Origin: RAM1 sp041905405
GTDB lineage: Bacteria; Pseudomonadota; Gammaproteobacteria; Burkholderiales; Burkholderiaceae_C
Length of the DNA stretch: 64,000 nt
Direction: 5' to 3'
Assembly (NCBI GenBank): GCA_041905405.1
Contig: JAYRLC010000017.1
Coordinates: 1-64,000 of the forward strand
Both the position numbers and the translations under genes were made by a program. Below, one piece after another: positions 1 to 8,275 of the stretch. The stretch's first letter is position 1, and each line of letters starts with the position of its first letter. Under the pieces are notes generated by a model. The model saw nothing but the letters and a program-made list of their open reading frames with translations, was not told where the DNA came from and made no database searches.

Positions 1-10
1 AGGCCCAGCA

Positions 11-36
11 AAAGCCCCGCATCGCGGGGCTTTTTC
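11..36 (+). terminator. Intrinsic terminator of an upstream gene outside the window
   Basis: A perfect 10-bp stem (AAAGCCCCGC at 11-20 pairing with GCGGGGCTTT at 24-33) has a 3-base loop and is followed by further T residues. This is a classic rho-independent terminator for plus-strand transcription entering from the left edge. The A-run on the other side means it could also act on the minus strand, behind the desaturase gene. Confidence 0.8.
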
Positions 37-56
37 ATTCCAGTGCCACCGTGGAA

Positions 57-141
57 CCGGCTTCGCCGGGCCCCAGGTGGCGCCCCCTGGGGGGAGGCGG
101 CCAAAGGCCGCTTCCGGGGGGGGGGGGCATTTTTGGGGGGG
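57..141. repeat. Comamonadaceae-type intergenic G/C-run repeat, copy 1
   Basis: This is a mosaic of small inverted repeats: a CCGGCTTCGCCGG palindrome, a GCCCCCTGGGGGG block, then GGCGGCCAAAGGCCGC, a run of 12 G (116-127) and a run of 7 G (135-141) that ends at the desaturase stop codon. The same architecture recurs at about 53596-53667 behind another minus-strand gene. From memory, similar elements sit behind stop codons across Comamonadaceae. Confidence 0.6.
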
Positions 142-1356
142 TCAGCTATGCGCCGAACGCAGGCGCATCGAGAACTGCTGTAGCTGGGCAATGCCGCTCT
201 CTTCGGCGCGACGGCACCAAGCCTGCAGGTCCGCGGCGAGCTGCTCGCGCGAGTGGCTGGTGTTCAGCCACATCTGGCGCAGCTCTTCACGCATGGTCAC
301 CATCTGGTCAAGCACCGGATGGGCGGCGCGGGCCTGGGCGAGCTGCGACACGGCGGTGGCGGGCACCTTTTCGGCATCACGATGCAGCCAGCGCTTGGCG
401 GTTTTCAGCAGCGCCAGGTCACCCTGCTTGGCTTTGAGGGCTTCAATCTCGGATTTGCAGACGCGGCGCATTTCGCGGGCATAGCCGGCCATGACCTCAT
501 AGCGGTTGGCGATGACCGCCTCCAGCGTCTTTTCATCTGCCACAGGCTTGATGGCGCCCAACTGCAGCTTGGGCGGCGTCTTTTTGACCTTGGCCCAGCC
601 GATCTTCTGCATGAGGCTGATGTACATCCAGCCGATGTCGAATTCATACGGCTTGACCGAGAACCGGGCCGACGTCGGGTAGGTGTGGTGGTTGTTGTGC
701 AGCTCTTCGCCGCCAATGATGATGCCCCAGATGCTCACGTTGGTACTGGCATCGGCGGACTCGAAGTTGCGGTAGCCCCAGTAGTGGCCGATACCGTTGA
801 TCACGCCGGTGGCCATCACCGGGATCCAGGCCATCTGCACCGCCCACACCGCCGCGCCGATGGCACCAAACAGCGTGAGGTTCAGGATGAGCATCAAGCC
901 CACGCCTTGCCACGAATAACGGGTGTACAGGTTGCGCTCGATCCAGTCGTCGGGCGTGCCATAGCCGTACTTGGCCATGGTTTCCTTGTTCTTGGCTTCG
1001 GCACGGTAAAGCTCCGTCCCTTCCAGGAGCAGCTTTTTCAGGCCGCGGGTCTGCGGGCTGTGGGGGTCTTCTTCGGTTTCGACCTTGGCGTGATGCTTGC
1101 GGTGGATCGCCACGAACTCCTTGGTGACCATGCCCGTGCCCAGCCACAGCCAGAAGCGGAAGAAATGCGAAGGGATCGGGCCCAGTTCCAGCGCGCGATG
1201 CGATTGGGCGCGGTGCAGGAAGATGGTGACCGCAGCAATGGTGATGTGCGTGGTGGCCAGGGTGTACAGCACGATCTGCCACCAGGTCAGGCCCCACAGG
1301 CCGTGAGCCAGCCAGTCGATCGCCGCGTCCAGTACGGCCCAGTCAGGAAGTTGCAT
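142..1356 (-). CDS. Membrane fatty-acid (acyl-CoA/acyl-lipid) desaturase
   Basis: A 404-residue integral membrane di-iron desaturase that introduces a double bond into a fatty acyl chain. The three histidine boxes are visible: HRAQSHR (about residues 48-54), HRKHH (about 84-88) and HNNHH (about 220-224), with hydrophobic pairs between them. The order and spacing fit the stearoyl-CoA delta-9 desaturase family. The C-terminal 130 residues are basic and helical and extend beyond the core enzyme. It stands alone, with its promoter in the 153-base gap before rsmB. The electron donor is not encoded nearby. The exact substrate and double-bond position cannot be read from the sequence. Confidence 0.9.
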   Translation of the reverse strand: MQLPDWAVLDAAIDWLAHGLWGLTWWQIVLYTLATTHITIAAVTIFLHRAQSHRALELGPIPSHFFRFWLWLGTGMVTKEFVAIHRKHHAKVETEEDPHSPQTRGLKKLLLEGTELYRAEAKNKETMAKYGYGTPDDWIERNLYTRYSWQGVGLMLILNLTLFGAIGAAVWAVQMAWIPVMATGVINGIGHYWGYRNFESADASTNVSIWGIIIGGEELHNNHHTYPTSARFSVKPYEFDIGWMYISLMQKIGWAKVKKTPPKLQLGAIKPVADEKTLEAVIANRYEVMAGYAREMRRVCKSEIEALKAKQGDLALLKTAKRWLHRDAEKVPATAVSQLAQARAAHPVLDQMVTMREELRQMWLNTSHSREQLAADLQAWCRRAEESGIAQLQQFSMRLRSAHS

Positions 1357-1444
1357 TGAGTTGATCCAAAAAAGGTAACGACGCCAGAGGTGGAGTGTTA
1401 TCGAAGGTTTGCAAGGATTTTAAGTGCCACCCACCTGTATAAGT

Positions 1445-1453
1445 TGTGGATAA
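1445..1453 (-). promoter_or_regulatory. Perfect DnaA-box match (TTATCCACA)
   Basis: The nonamer TTATCCACA, the strongest DnaA-box form, reads on the minus strand in the gap between rsmB and the desaturase start. It is a single copy with no cluster of boxes, AT-rich unwinding region or dnaA gene, so it is not an origin. It could be a DnaA-responsive promoter element or a chance match. Confidence 0.3.
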
Positions 1454-1509
1454 CCACCAGTATCCCCGGCCTTTTTCGAGCGATATGTCCGGTTGTCGCC
1501 ACCGTTACA

Positions 1510-2781
1510 TCAGTTCCGCGTCCACGCGGCGGCGAAAAAACCGTCCGTCGCATGCAGGTGGGGCCACAGGCGGAGGTGGGCATTTCCGTATTCGCCGCCA
1601 TTGCACAACGCCTGTGCGCCTTCGACTTTGAGCTGCGTCAACAGTTCGCCTGCCAGCACGGGCGTGAAGTCTGCATGGGCGGCAGAGAATGCCTGCGCAA
1701 TGGCTTCGTTTTCCTGCGGCAGTACGCTGCAAGTCGCGTACACCAGTCGCCCACCCGGCTTGAGCAACCGGGCCGCGCTTTGCAGGATCGCCGTCTGCTT
1801 GGCCACGAGTTCTTCCACTGCCTTGGGGCTCTGGCGCCATTTCAGGTCCGGATTGCGCCGCAGCGTACCGAGGCCCGAGCAGGGTGCATCGACCAGCACG
1901 CGGTCGATCTTGCCAGCCAGCCGCTTGATCCGGTCGTCGCGCTCATGGGCAATGGCGGCAGGGTGCACGTTGGACAGCCCGCTGCGCGCCAGGCGCGGCT
2001 TGAGCGCGTCCAGGCGGTGGGCCGAGGTGTCGAATGCATAAAGCCGCCCCGTGTTGCGCATCGCAGCGCCGATCGCCAGGGTCTTGCCCCCGGCGCCCGC
2101 GCAGAAATCCACGACCATTTCGCCACGTTTGGCATCCAGCAGCAGCGCGAGCAGTTGCGAGCCCTCGTCCTGCACCTCGATGGCGCCCCGCGTGAAGGCG
2201 TCCAGCTTTGCCAGCGGTGGCTTGCCTTCGATGCGCAAGCCCCAGGGTGAATAAGGCGTGGCCGCGGCGCGTATGCCGGCTTGCGCCAGTTCCTTTTGCA
2301 CATCGACCCGTTTGGCGCTCAGGGCGTTGACGCGCAGGTCCAGCGGCGCGCTCTGGCTCAGCGCGTCCACCAGTGGCCAGAAGCCCTCACCCAACTGGTC
2401 CTTCAGGGGCTGCACCAGCCATTCGGGCAGGTTGTGCCGGTGCCGCTCCAGCAGGTCGGCCGGCTGGATACGGTCGCACTGGTCCAGCCAGTTGCGCTCC
2501 TGCTCGGTCAGCGCGCTCTTGAGAAAATCGCGCGGCCCGTGAAAGCCCAGGATCGCCAGGCGGCGTTCCTTGGGGCCGGACCCCGAAGGCGCAAGATGCT
2601 CGAAGAGCAGCTTTTTGCGCAGCACGGTGTAGACGGTTTCAGCCAGGGTGGCGCGCTCGCGCGGCCCCAGGGAGCGGTGTTCGCGAAAGTAACGCGATAC
2701 CACGGAGTCGGCAGGGTGCTCGAATCGCAGGGCGAGCTGGACGAGCTCGGCGCAGGCGTCGAGCAGGGCTTTAGGATGCAT
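1510..2781 (-). CDS. rsmB: RsmB/NOP-family 16S rRNA (cytosine-C5) methyltransferase
   Basis: A 423-residue SAM-dependent RNA m5C methyltransferase. It has an N-terminal NusB-like helical region, then a Rossmann domain with the SAM motif DFCAGAGGKT, the catalytic-cysteine motif DAPCSGLG and the second conserved cysteine in YATCSVLPQEN. I chose the ATG at 2781 (protein starting MHPKALLD). The upstream in-frame extension to 2826 would overlap the divergent DUF1653 gene and looks non-coding. RsmB modifies C967 of 16S rRNA in E. coli. NOP paralogues such as RsmF share these motifs, so the precise target base is inferred. Confidence 0.85.
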   Translation of the reverse strand: MHPKALLDACAELVQLALRFEHPADSVVSRYFREHRSLGPRERATLAETVYTVLRKKLLFEHLAPSGSGPKERRLAILGFHGPRDFLKSALTEQERNWLDQCDRIQPADLLERHRHNLPEWLVQPLKDQLGEGFWPLVDALSQSAPLDLRVNALSAKRVDVQKELAQAGIRAAATPYSPWGLRIEGKPPLAKLDAFTRGAIEVQDEGSQLLALLLDAKRGEMVVDFCAGAGGKTLAIGAAMRNTGRLYAFDTSAHRLDALKPRLARSGLSNVHPAAIAHERDDRIKRLAGKIDRVLVDAPCSGLGTLRRNPDLKWRQSPKAVEELVAKQTAILQSAARLLKPGGRLVYATCSVLPQENEAIAQAFSAAHADFTPVLAGELLTQLKVEGAQALCNGGEYGNAHLRLWPHLHATDGFFAAAWTRN

Positions 2782-2815
2782 GCCCGTATTGTCCCATCTG
2801 ACCCGCCATCGACCC

Positions 2816-3091
2816 ATGAGCGACACCGACCTTCCCCCGCTGATCGAAACACCGCCCGGCCTGTACCGCCATTACAAGGGGCAGCCCTATGAAGTGGTCG
2901 GCACGGTCCGCCATAGCGAAACCCTGGAACCCATGACGCTGTACCGCGCGCTGTACGGCGCGCGGGGCCTGTGGGTGCGCCCCGCCGCGATGTTCAACGA
3001 AGAGGTGGTAATCGACGGAGTGCGCCAGCCGCGCTTTGCGCGTGTGGACGATCAGGTGGCGCGCAGCAGCGCCTCGATCGCTCGCGGGTAA
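2816..3091 (+). CDS. DUF1653 domain protein
   Basis: A 91-residue protein matching the small DUF1653 family: a conserved PPGLYRHYKGQPYEV opening, then a TLYRALYG motif and WVRPAAMFNEEV. The family has no established function. The ATG at 2816 lies 34 bases from the divergent rsmB start, so the two genes may share a promoter region. Its last 40 bases overlap the 3' end of the convergent purN gene (3052-3091). Confidence 0.8.
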   Translation: MSDTDLPPLIETPPGLYRHYKGQPYEVVGTVRHSETLEPMTLYRALYGARGLWVRPAAMFNEEVVIDGVRQPRFARVDDQVARSSASIARG

Positions 3092-3633
3092 ATCAGGTGT
3101 TCCTGTGTGAGCACGCGCCCGGCCAGTGCCTGCGCCGTGTCGCCCGGCAGGATGGGCACCACCGCCTGTTCGAGGATGGCGCCGTGGTCCAGTTCGGCCG
3201 TGACCCGGTGGACCGTGGCGCCAGCCACCCGGCAGCCAGCGTCAATGGCGCGCTGGTGTGTATTGAGGCCGGCAAATGCGGGCAGCAGCGACGGGTGAAT
3301 GTTGATGAGGCGACCCTCGTAGCGCGACACAAATCCCGGCGTAAGGATACGCATGAAGCCGGCCAGGACAACCAGCGCGGGCTGGCGCCGGTCGATGACG
3401 GCGGCCAGCTCCGCGTCGAAGGCCTCGCGGGTGGCGTACCGCTTGTGGTCCACCACTTCGGTGGCGATCAGGTGTTCACGTGCCAAGGCCAGCCCCGCTG
3501 CGTCGGGCCGGTTGCTGATGACGGCGGCAACCTGGGCGCCATGCGCCCTGCGCCAGTTGCCCTGCTGGGCCGCGCGCACGATCGCGGCCATGTTGGAGCC
3601 GCCCCCTGAGATCAGAATCACGATGTTTTTCAT
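3052..3633 (-). CDS. purN: Phosphoribosylglycinamide formyltransferase
   Basis: A 193-residue GAR transformylase that transfers a formyl group from 10-formyl-tetrahydrofolate to GAR in step three of purine biosynthesis. Visible hallmarks are the phosphate-binding SGGGSNM near the N terminus, the catalytic Asn-His in INIHPSLLPAF, and GATVHRVTAELDHG with the conserved His and Asp. Length matches bacterial PurN. An open frame continues upstream, but ATG 3633 gives the family N terminus (MKNIVILISGGG). It diverges from yceH 12 bases away, so the two start regions are almost back to back. Confidence 0.93.
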   Translation of the reverse strand: MKNIVILISGGGSNMAAIVRAAQQGNWRRAHGAQVAAVISNRPDAAGLALAREHLIATEVVDHKRYATREAFDAELAAVIDRRQPALVVLAGFMRILTPGFVSRYEGRLINIHPSLLPAFAGLNTHQRAIDAGCRVAGATVHRVTAELDHGAILEQAVVPILPGDTAQALAGRVLTQEHLIYPRAIEALLRAT

Positions 3634-3645
3634 TCGGACGGAATT

Positions 3646-4347
3646 ATGACTTTGCGACCCCTTTCCCCCGTGGAGGCACGCGTGTTGGGCACGCTGATGG
3701 AAAAAGCCCGTACGGTTCCCGACAGCTATCCGCTGACACTGAATATGGTCGTATCCGGCGCCAATCAGAAAACCAGCCGCGATCCGCTGATGAACCTGAG
3801 CGAAACGCAGGCGCAGGATGCGCTCGACGCCCTGAAGGCGCTGAGCCTGGTGTTCGAATCCAGCGGAGGCCGCGCCGCGCGTTACGAGCACAACTTCCAG
3901 CGCGTGGTGGGCGTGCCGGAGCAGTCGGCGGTGCTGCTGGGCCTGCTGATGCTGCGCGGCCCCCAGACGGCGGGGGAGCTGCGCGTCAACAGCGAGCGTT
4001 GGCACCGGTTCGCGGACATTTCGTCCGTCGACGCGTTCCTGGACGAGCTGCAAAGCCGCAGCGAAGACAAAGGGGGGCCTCTGGTCGTCAAGCTGCCGCG
4101 CGCGCCGGGTGCACGCGAGCAGCGTTGGACGCATTTGCTGTGCGGGCCGGTCGACCTTGCCGCACCCGACACTTTGCCGCCGGCAGAGTCCGGCCTGTCG
4201 ATCGACGACACGCGCCGGCTCGATGCGCGCATCCAGTCGCTGGAGGGTGAGGTGGCAAGGCTGCGTTCTGCACTGCAGGACGTGTGCAATCAGCTGGGCA
4301 TGGACTTGTCACAACATGGACACCCCGAAGCGAACGACCGTGCATAA
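3646..4347 (+). CDS. YceH family protein (DUF480/UPF0502)
   Basis: A 233-residue protein of the YceH family, built from two winged-helix-like domains. The N-terminal signature LSPVEARVLGTLMEKARTVP is followed by YPLTLNMVVSGANQKTSR and the later RGPQTAGELR, all typical of the family. The C-terminal residues about 195-225 form a likely coiled coil (DARIQSLEGEVARLRSAL). Its molecular function is not established. It ends 27 bases before an acyl-CoA dehydrogenase gene with its own Shine-Dalgarno, so the pairing is probably not functional. Confidence 0.85.
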   Translation: MTLRPLSPVEARVLGTLMEKARTVPDSYPLTLNMVVSGANQKTSRDPLMNLSETQAQDALDALKALSLVFESSGGRAARYEHNFQRVVGVPEQSAVLLGLLMLRGPQTAGELRVNSERWHRFADISSVDAFLDELQSRSEDKGGPLVVKLPRAPGAREQRWTHLLCGPVDLAAPDTLPPAESGLSIDDTRRLDARIQSLEGEVARLRSALQDVCNQLGMDLSQHGHPEANDRA

Positions 4348-4374
4348 ACTCGAATTTGTACTGGAGACAAGCGT

Positions 4375-5568
4375 ATGGATTTGGCGTTTACCCCTGAAGA
4401 GCAGCAGTTTCGCGAAGAGATTCGCGCCTGGGTTCGTGAGAACCTTCCGAAAGACATTTCACACAAGGTCCTGAACGACCTGGAGCAGACCCGCGACGAC
4501 CTGCAGCGCTGGGCAAAGATCCTGGGCAAGAAGGGCTGGCTGGGCTATGGCTGGCCCAAGCAGTTCGGCGGCCCGGGCTGGAACGCGGTGCAGAAGCACC
4601 TGTTCGAAGAGGAATGCGCGCTGGCCGGTGCACCGCGCATCGTGCCGTTCGGCCCGGTCATGGTGGCCCCGGTGATCATGGCGTTCGGCTCGCCCGAGCA
4701 GCAGCAGCGTTTTCTGCCCGGCATCGCCAGCGGCGAAGTGTGGTGGAGCCAGGGCTACAGCGAACCGGGGTCAGGCTCCGACCTGGCATCGCTCAAGACC
4801 CGCGCAGAAAGAAAAACGATTCCAGGCAAGGGCGACGTTTACATCGTGAACGGCCAGAAGACCTGGACCACGCTGGGCCAGCACGGCGACTGGATGTTCA
4901 ACCTGGTGCGTACCAGCACCGAAGGCAAACCCCAGACGGGCATCAGTTTCCTGCTGCTGGACATGAAGTCACCGGGCGTGAGCGTGCGGCCCATCATCAT
5001 GCTGGACGGTGGCCACGAGGTGAACGAGGTCTGGTTCGACAACGTCGAAGTGCCGGCCGAAAACCTGATTGGCGAGGAGAACAAGGGCTGGACCTATGCC
5101 AAGCACCTGCTGAGCCACGAGCGCACCAACATTGCCGACGTCAACCGATCCAAACGCGAGCTGGAGCGGCTCAAGCGCATCGCCAAAGCCGAAGGTGTCT
5201 ATGACGACACGCGCTTTCGCGACGAAATTGCCAAGCTCGAGGTAGACATCGTGGCGCTGGAGATGCTCGTGCTGCGTGTTTTGTCGGCCGAGAAATCCGG
5301 CAAGAACTCGCTGGACATCGCCGGGCTGCTGAAGATCCGCGGCAGCGAGATCCAGCAGCGCTACAGCGAGCTGATGATGCTGGCGGCCGGTCCCTACAGC
5401 CTGCCCTTCATCAAGGAGGCCATGGAAGCCGGCTGGCAGGGTGACTACGTCGGCGCTGCCCACTGCGCGCCGCTGGCCCCCCGGTTCTTCAATCTGCGCA
5501 AGACCACCATCTACGGTGGCAGCAACGAAGTGCAGCGCAACATCGTGGCCCAGACGGTCCTCGGCTGA
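4375..5568 (+). CDS. Acyl-CoA dehydrogenase, large-type subunit
   Basis: A 397-residue FAD-dependent acyl-CoA dehydrogenase. The N-terminal helical domain starts MDLAFTPEEQQFREEIR. The central beta domain has the flavin/substrate motif YSEPGSGSDLASLKTRAER and the C-terminal domain ends GGSNEVQRNIVAQTVLG. A GGAG lies about 10 bases before ATG 4375. With the next gene it forms a pair resembling PimC/PimD (so-called pimeloyl-CoA dehydrogenase) or the heteromeric dehydrogenases acting on bulky ring or dicarboxylic substrates. No CoA ligase or hydratase lies beside it, so the substrate is unknown. Confidence 0.88.
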   Translation: MDLAFTPEEQQFREEIRAWVRENLPKDISHKVLNDLEQTRDDLQRWAKILGKKGWLGYGWPKQFGGPGWNAVQKHLFEEECALAGAPRIVPFGPVMVAPVIMAFGSPEQQQRFLPGIASGEVWWSQGYSEPGSGSDLASLKTRAERKTIPGKGDVYIVNGQKTWTTLGQHGDWMFNLVRTSTEGKPQTGISFLLLDMKSPGVSVRPIIMLDGGHEVNEVWFDNVEVPAENLIGEENKGWTYAKHLLSHERTNIADVNRSKRELERLKRIAKAEGVYDDTRFRDEIAKLEVDIVALEMLVLRVLSAEKSGKNSLDIAGLLKIRGSEIQQRYSELMMLAAGPYSLPFIKEAMEAGWQGDYVGAAHCAPLAPRFFNLRKTTIYGGSNEVQRNIVAQTVLG

Positions 5569-5589
5569 ACGCGAACAGGAGACAACGCA

Positions 5590-6705
5590 ATGGATTTCGA
5601 TTTTTCAGACGACCAGGAACAGCTGCGCGACGCCGTGCGCAAGTGGGTTGACAAGGGTTATGACTTTGACCGCCGGCACAAGGCCGCCAAGGCGGGCGGC
5701 TTCGACCGCGCCGCGTATGGCGAGCTGGCGGAACTGGGCCTGTGCGGCCTGTACATCAGCGAGGCCGACGGCGGGCTGGGCATGGGGCCGGTCGAGGGCA
5801 TGGTGGTGATGGAAGAACTGGGTCGCGGCATCGTGCTGGAGCCGTTCGCGCACACGCTGATCGCGGGCGGCATCCTGGGCGGCTACGCGCCCCAAGCCGT
5901 CAAGGACGCCTGGCTGGGCCGCATCGCCAGTGGCGAGGCGCTGGTCGTACTGGCGCATCAGGAGCGCAAGGCGCGCTACCGGCTTGACGTCTGCGAAACC
6001 ACCGCAGCCCAGACGGGCAGCAACTGGACCGTGACGGGCGCCAAGAGCATCGTGCCTGCGGGTGACCACGCCGACGCCTTGCTGGTGCCTGCCTCGGTCG
6101 CGGGCAAGATGGCGCTGTTTCTGGTGGAGCGCGCTGCCACCGGCGTCACCACGCGCGGCTATGTCACACAGGACGGCAGCCGGGCTGCCGAGGTGGCGTT
6201 CAGCCATGCGCCGGCCACGCTGGTCACGGCTGACGGCCAGGTCGCGCTGGAGCATGCGGTGGACATCGGCATCGCAGCGGCCTGCGCCGAAGGCGTGGGT
6301 GTCATGGAAAAAACGCTGGCGCTCACCGTCGAATACATGAACACGCGCAAGCAGTTCGGCGTGGCCATCGCCACATTCCAGGCGCTGCGCCACCGCGTGG
6401 CGGACATGAAGATGCAGCTGGAGTTGATCCGTTCTATGAGCTACTACGGCAGCCTCAAGCTCAACGCGCCCGCCGCCGAGCGCCGCCAGGCACTGGCCCG
6501 CGCCAAGTACCAACTGGGCGTGGCCGCGCGTTTCATCGGGCAACAGTCGGTCCAGCTGCACGGCGGCATTGGTGTGACGGATGAGTACATCGGCAGCCAC
6601 TACTTCAAGAAGCTGACCCAGCTCGAAATGACGTTCGGCGACACGCTGCACCACCTGGGTGAAGTGTCGGCCCGCATGCAGGACACGGCAGGCGTGTTTG
6701 CCTGA
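5590..6705 (+). CDS. Acyl-CoA dehydrogenase, small-type subunit
   Basis: A 371-residue second acyl-CoA dehydrogenase, 21 bases after the first and preceded by AGGAGACAACGCA. It begins MDFDFSDDQEQLRDAVRKWV, has the YMNTRKQFGVAIATFQALRH flavin/dimer motif, and ends with QLHGGIGVTDEYIGSHYFKK. In place of the canonical S-E-P-x-G-S-D loop the middle domain is degenerate (LVVLAHQERKARYRL), as expected of the smaller subunit in PimD-type or steroid-type alpha2beta2 dehydrogenases where each chain contributes part of the active site. The two therefore probably work as one heteromer. Confidence 0.85.
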   Translation: MDFDFSDDQEQLRDAVRKWVDKGYDFDRRHKAAKAGGFDRAAYGELAELGLCGLYISEADGGLGMGPVEGMVVMEELGRGIVLEPFAHTLIAGGILGGYAPQAVKDAWLGRIASGEALVVLAHQERKARYRLDVCETTAAQTGSNWTVTGAKSIVPAGDHADALLVPASVAGKMALFLVERAATGVTTRGYVTQDGSRAAEVAFSHAPATLVTADGQVALEHAVDIGIAAACAEGVGVMEKTLALTVEYMNTRKQFGVAIATFQALRHRVADMKMQLELIRSMSYYGSLKLNAPAAERRQALARAKYQLGVAARFIGQQSVQLHGGIGVTDEYIGSHYFKKLTQLEMTFGDTLHHLGEVSARMQDTAGVFA

Positions 6706-6723
6706 CCCGCACAGGAGTTACAC

Positions 6724-8097
6724 ATGACCACACGCCGCTTCCTGCTGGCGCTGCCGGCATTGCTGCTCGCCGCCGGCTGCGCCGTTCAGCCACCTGCCGC
6801 GCCGATGCCGCCCATCGTGTTCGTGCACGGCAACGGTGACACGGCAGCGTTGTGGCAAACGACGCTGTGGCGCTTTGAATCCAACGGATGGCCGCGCTCG
6901 CACCTGCACGCGATCGACATGCCCTACCCGCTCGCGCGCGACGACGACACCAAGCCACAACCCGGGCGCAGCTCGACCGCCGAGCACATGGCATTCCTGA
7001 AAGCCGAGGTCGACAAGGTCCGGCAGGCCACCGGCGCGGACAAGGTGGTGCTCATCGGCAACTCGCGCGGCGGCAACGCCATCCGCAACTACATCCAGAA
7101 CGGCGGGGGTGTCGCCACAGTGAGCCATGCAATTCTGGGCGGCACACCGAACCACGGCGTATGGTCCATTGCGGGCTTTCGCGAGGCCAACGAGTTCGCC
7201 GGAACCGGCCCGTTCCTGAAGGCGCTGAATGCGCCCAAGAATGCGGCGGGCGACGAAGTCACCGGCCCCGTGAAATGGATGACCATCCGGTCGGACAGCA
7301 ATGACAAGTTCGCGCAGCCCGACGGCCTGTGGATCGGCATGGCCGGCAAGCCCACCGGCGTTACGTTTGCCGGGCCTGAGCTCAAGGGGGCCATGAACAT
7401 CGTCATCCCGCGCATCGACCACCGCGAAACCTCGTTCTCCCCTGCGGCGTTCGATGCCGCCTACCGCTTCATCACGGGTCAGCCGCCCAAGGCCGCGGGC
7501 ATCACGCCCCAGCCTCGGCCGGTGCTCAACGGGAAAATCAGCGGTTTGGGCGTGGACTCCAAAGACCCCAAGAGCGGCAACTTCGCGAACAACCTGCCAT
7601 TGATGGGTGCCATGATCGAGGTATTCGCAACGGATGCCGCCACCGGCGAGCGCCGCGGCCCGGCCGTTCACCGCAAAACAGTGGGCTCCGATGGTCTGTG
7701 GGGCCCCTTCACGGCAGAAGCGGGCATGCCATATGAGTTCGTCATCAGCGCGCCCGGCTACGCCACGGCGCACGTCTACCGCAGTCCATTCGCGCGTTCC
7801 AGCGACCTGATCCATTTCAGGGCGGAGCGTCTGGCGGATGCGGACAAGGATGCGAAAGCCGTTGCCGTTTTTACCCGGCCGCGGGGCTACTTCGACCCGG
7901 CGAGGGACAACATGCAATTCGCCGGTCAAGCGAGTTTGCCCGGCGTGACACCTGGCGCGGGCGTCGCTAGCTCCCGCCTGCGTATGGCTGACAGCAGTAG
8001 CCGGCCTGTCGTGGGCGAGTTCAATGGCGAGCGCCTCACCGGACGGATCTGGCCCGCGGGTGCAGGCCATCTGACGGTGCTGGAACTCGCCTATTGA
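6724..8097 (+). CDS. Secreted alpha/beta-hydrolase lipoprotein (lipase/esterase)
   Basis: A 457-residue lipoprotein. The signal peptide MTTRRFLLALPALLLAAGC carries a lipobox ending at Cys19. The hydrolase domain has an oxyanion-type IVFVHGNG strand, the nucleophile motif GNSRGG with Ser114, and a plausible catalytic His233 in PRIDHRETSF. Residues about 260-457 form a separate beta-rich domain similar in layout to the C-terminal lipid-binding domain of AF1763-like lipases (from memory). It starts 18 bases after the dehydrogenase pair behind an AGGAG, so it may be co-transcribed and supply acyl chains to them. Substrate unproven. Confidence 0.78.
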   Translation: MTTRRFLLALPALLLAAGCAVQPPAAPMPPIVFVHGNGDTAALWQTTLWRFESNGWPRSHLHAIDMPYPLARDDDTKPQPGRSSTAEHMAFLKAEVDKVRQATGADKVVLIGNSRGGNAIRNYIQNGGGVATVSHAILGGTPNHGVWSIAGFREANEFAGTGPFLKALNAPKNAAGDEVTGPVKWMTIRSDSNDKFAQPDGLWIGMAGKPTGVTFAGPELKGAMNIVIPRIDHRETSFSPAAFDAAYRFITGQPPKAAGITPQPRPVLNGKISGLGVDSKDPKSGNFANNLPLMGAMIEVFATDAATGERRGPAVHRKTVGSDGLWGPFTAEAGMPYEFVISAPGYATAHVYRSPFARSSDLIHFRAERLADADKDAKAVAVFTRPRGYFDPARDNMQFAGQASLPGVTPGAGVASSRLRMADSSSRPVVGEFNGERLTGRIWPAGAGHLTVLELAY

Positions 8098-8275
8098 TCG
8101 GCAGGCCAGAGCCACCTGCCAATTTGTTCACACCTGCGCCCGTCTGATGCCACAGGCTTCCACACCCTGTCTCGGGCGCACCCAAAAGGCAACAATTTGT
8201 GTCGAAAGCAAGGCTTTCTGACGTAAGATCGCCAGCCATGCGTTGGCAGAGAGCCGACGCTTTCTCTCACAACAG

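Noticed and set aside
1445..1453. Replication origin
   Set aside because: Only one DnaA box, with no box cluster, AT-rich unwinding region or dnaA/dnaN nearby.
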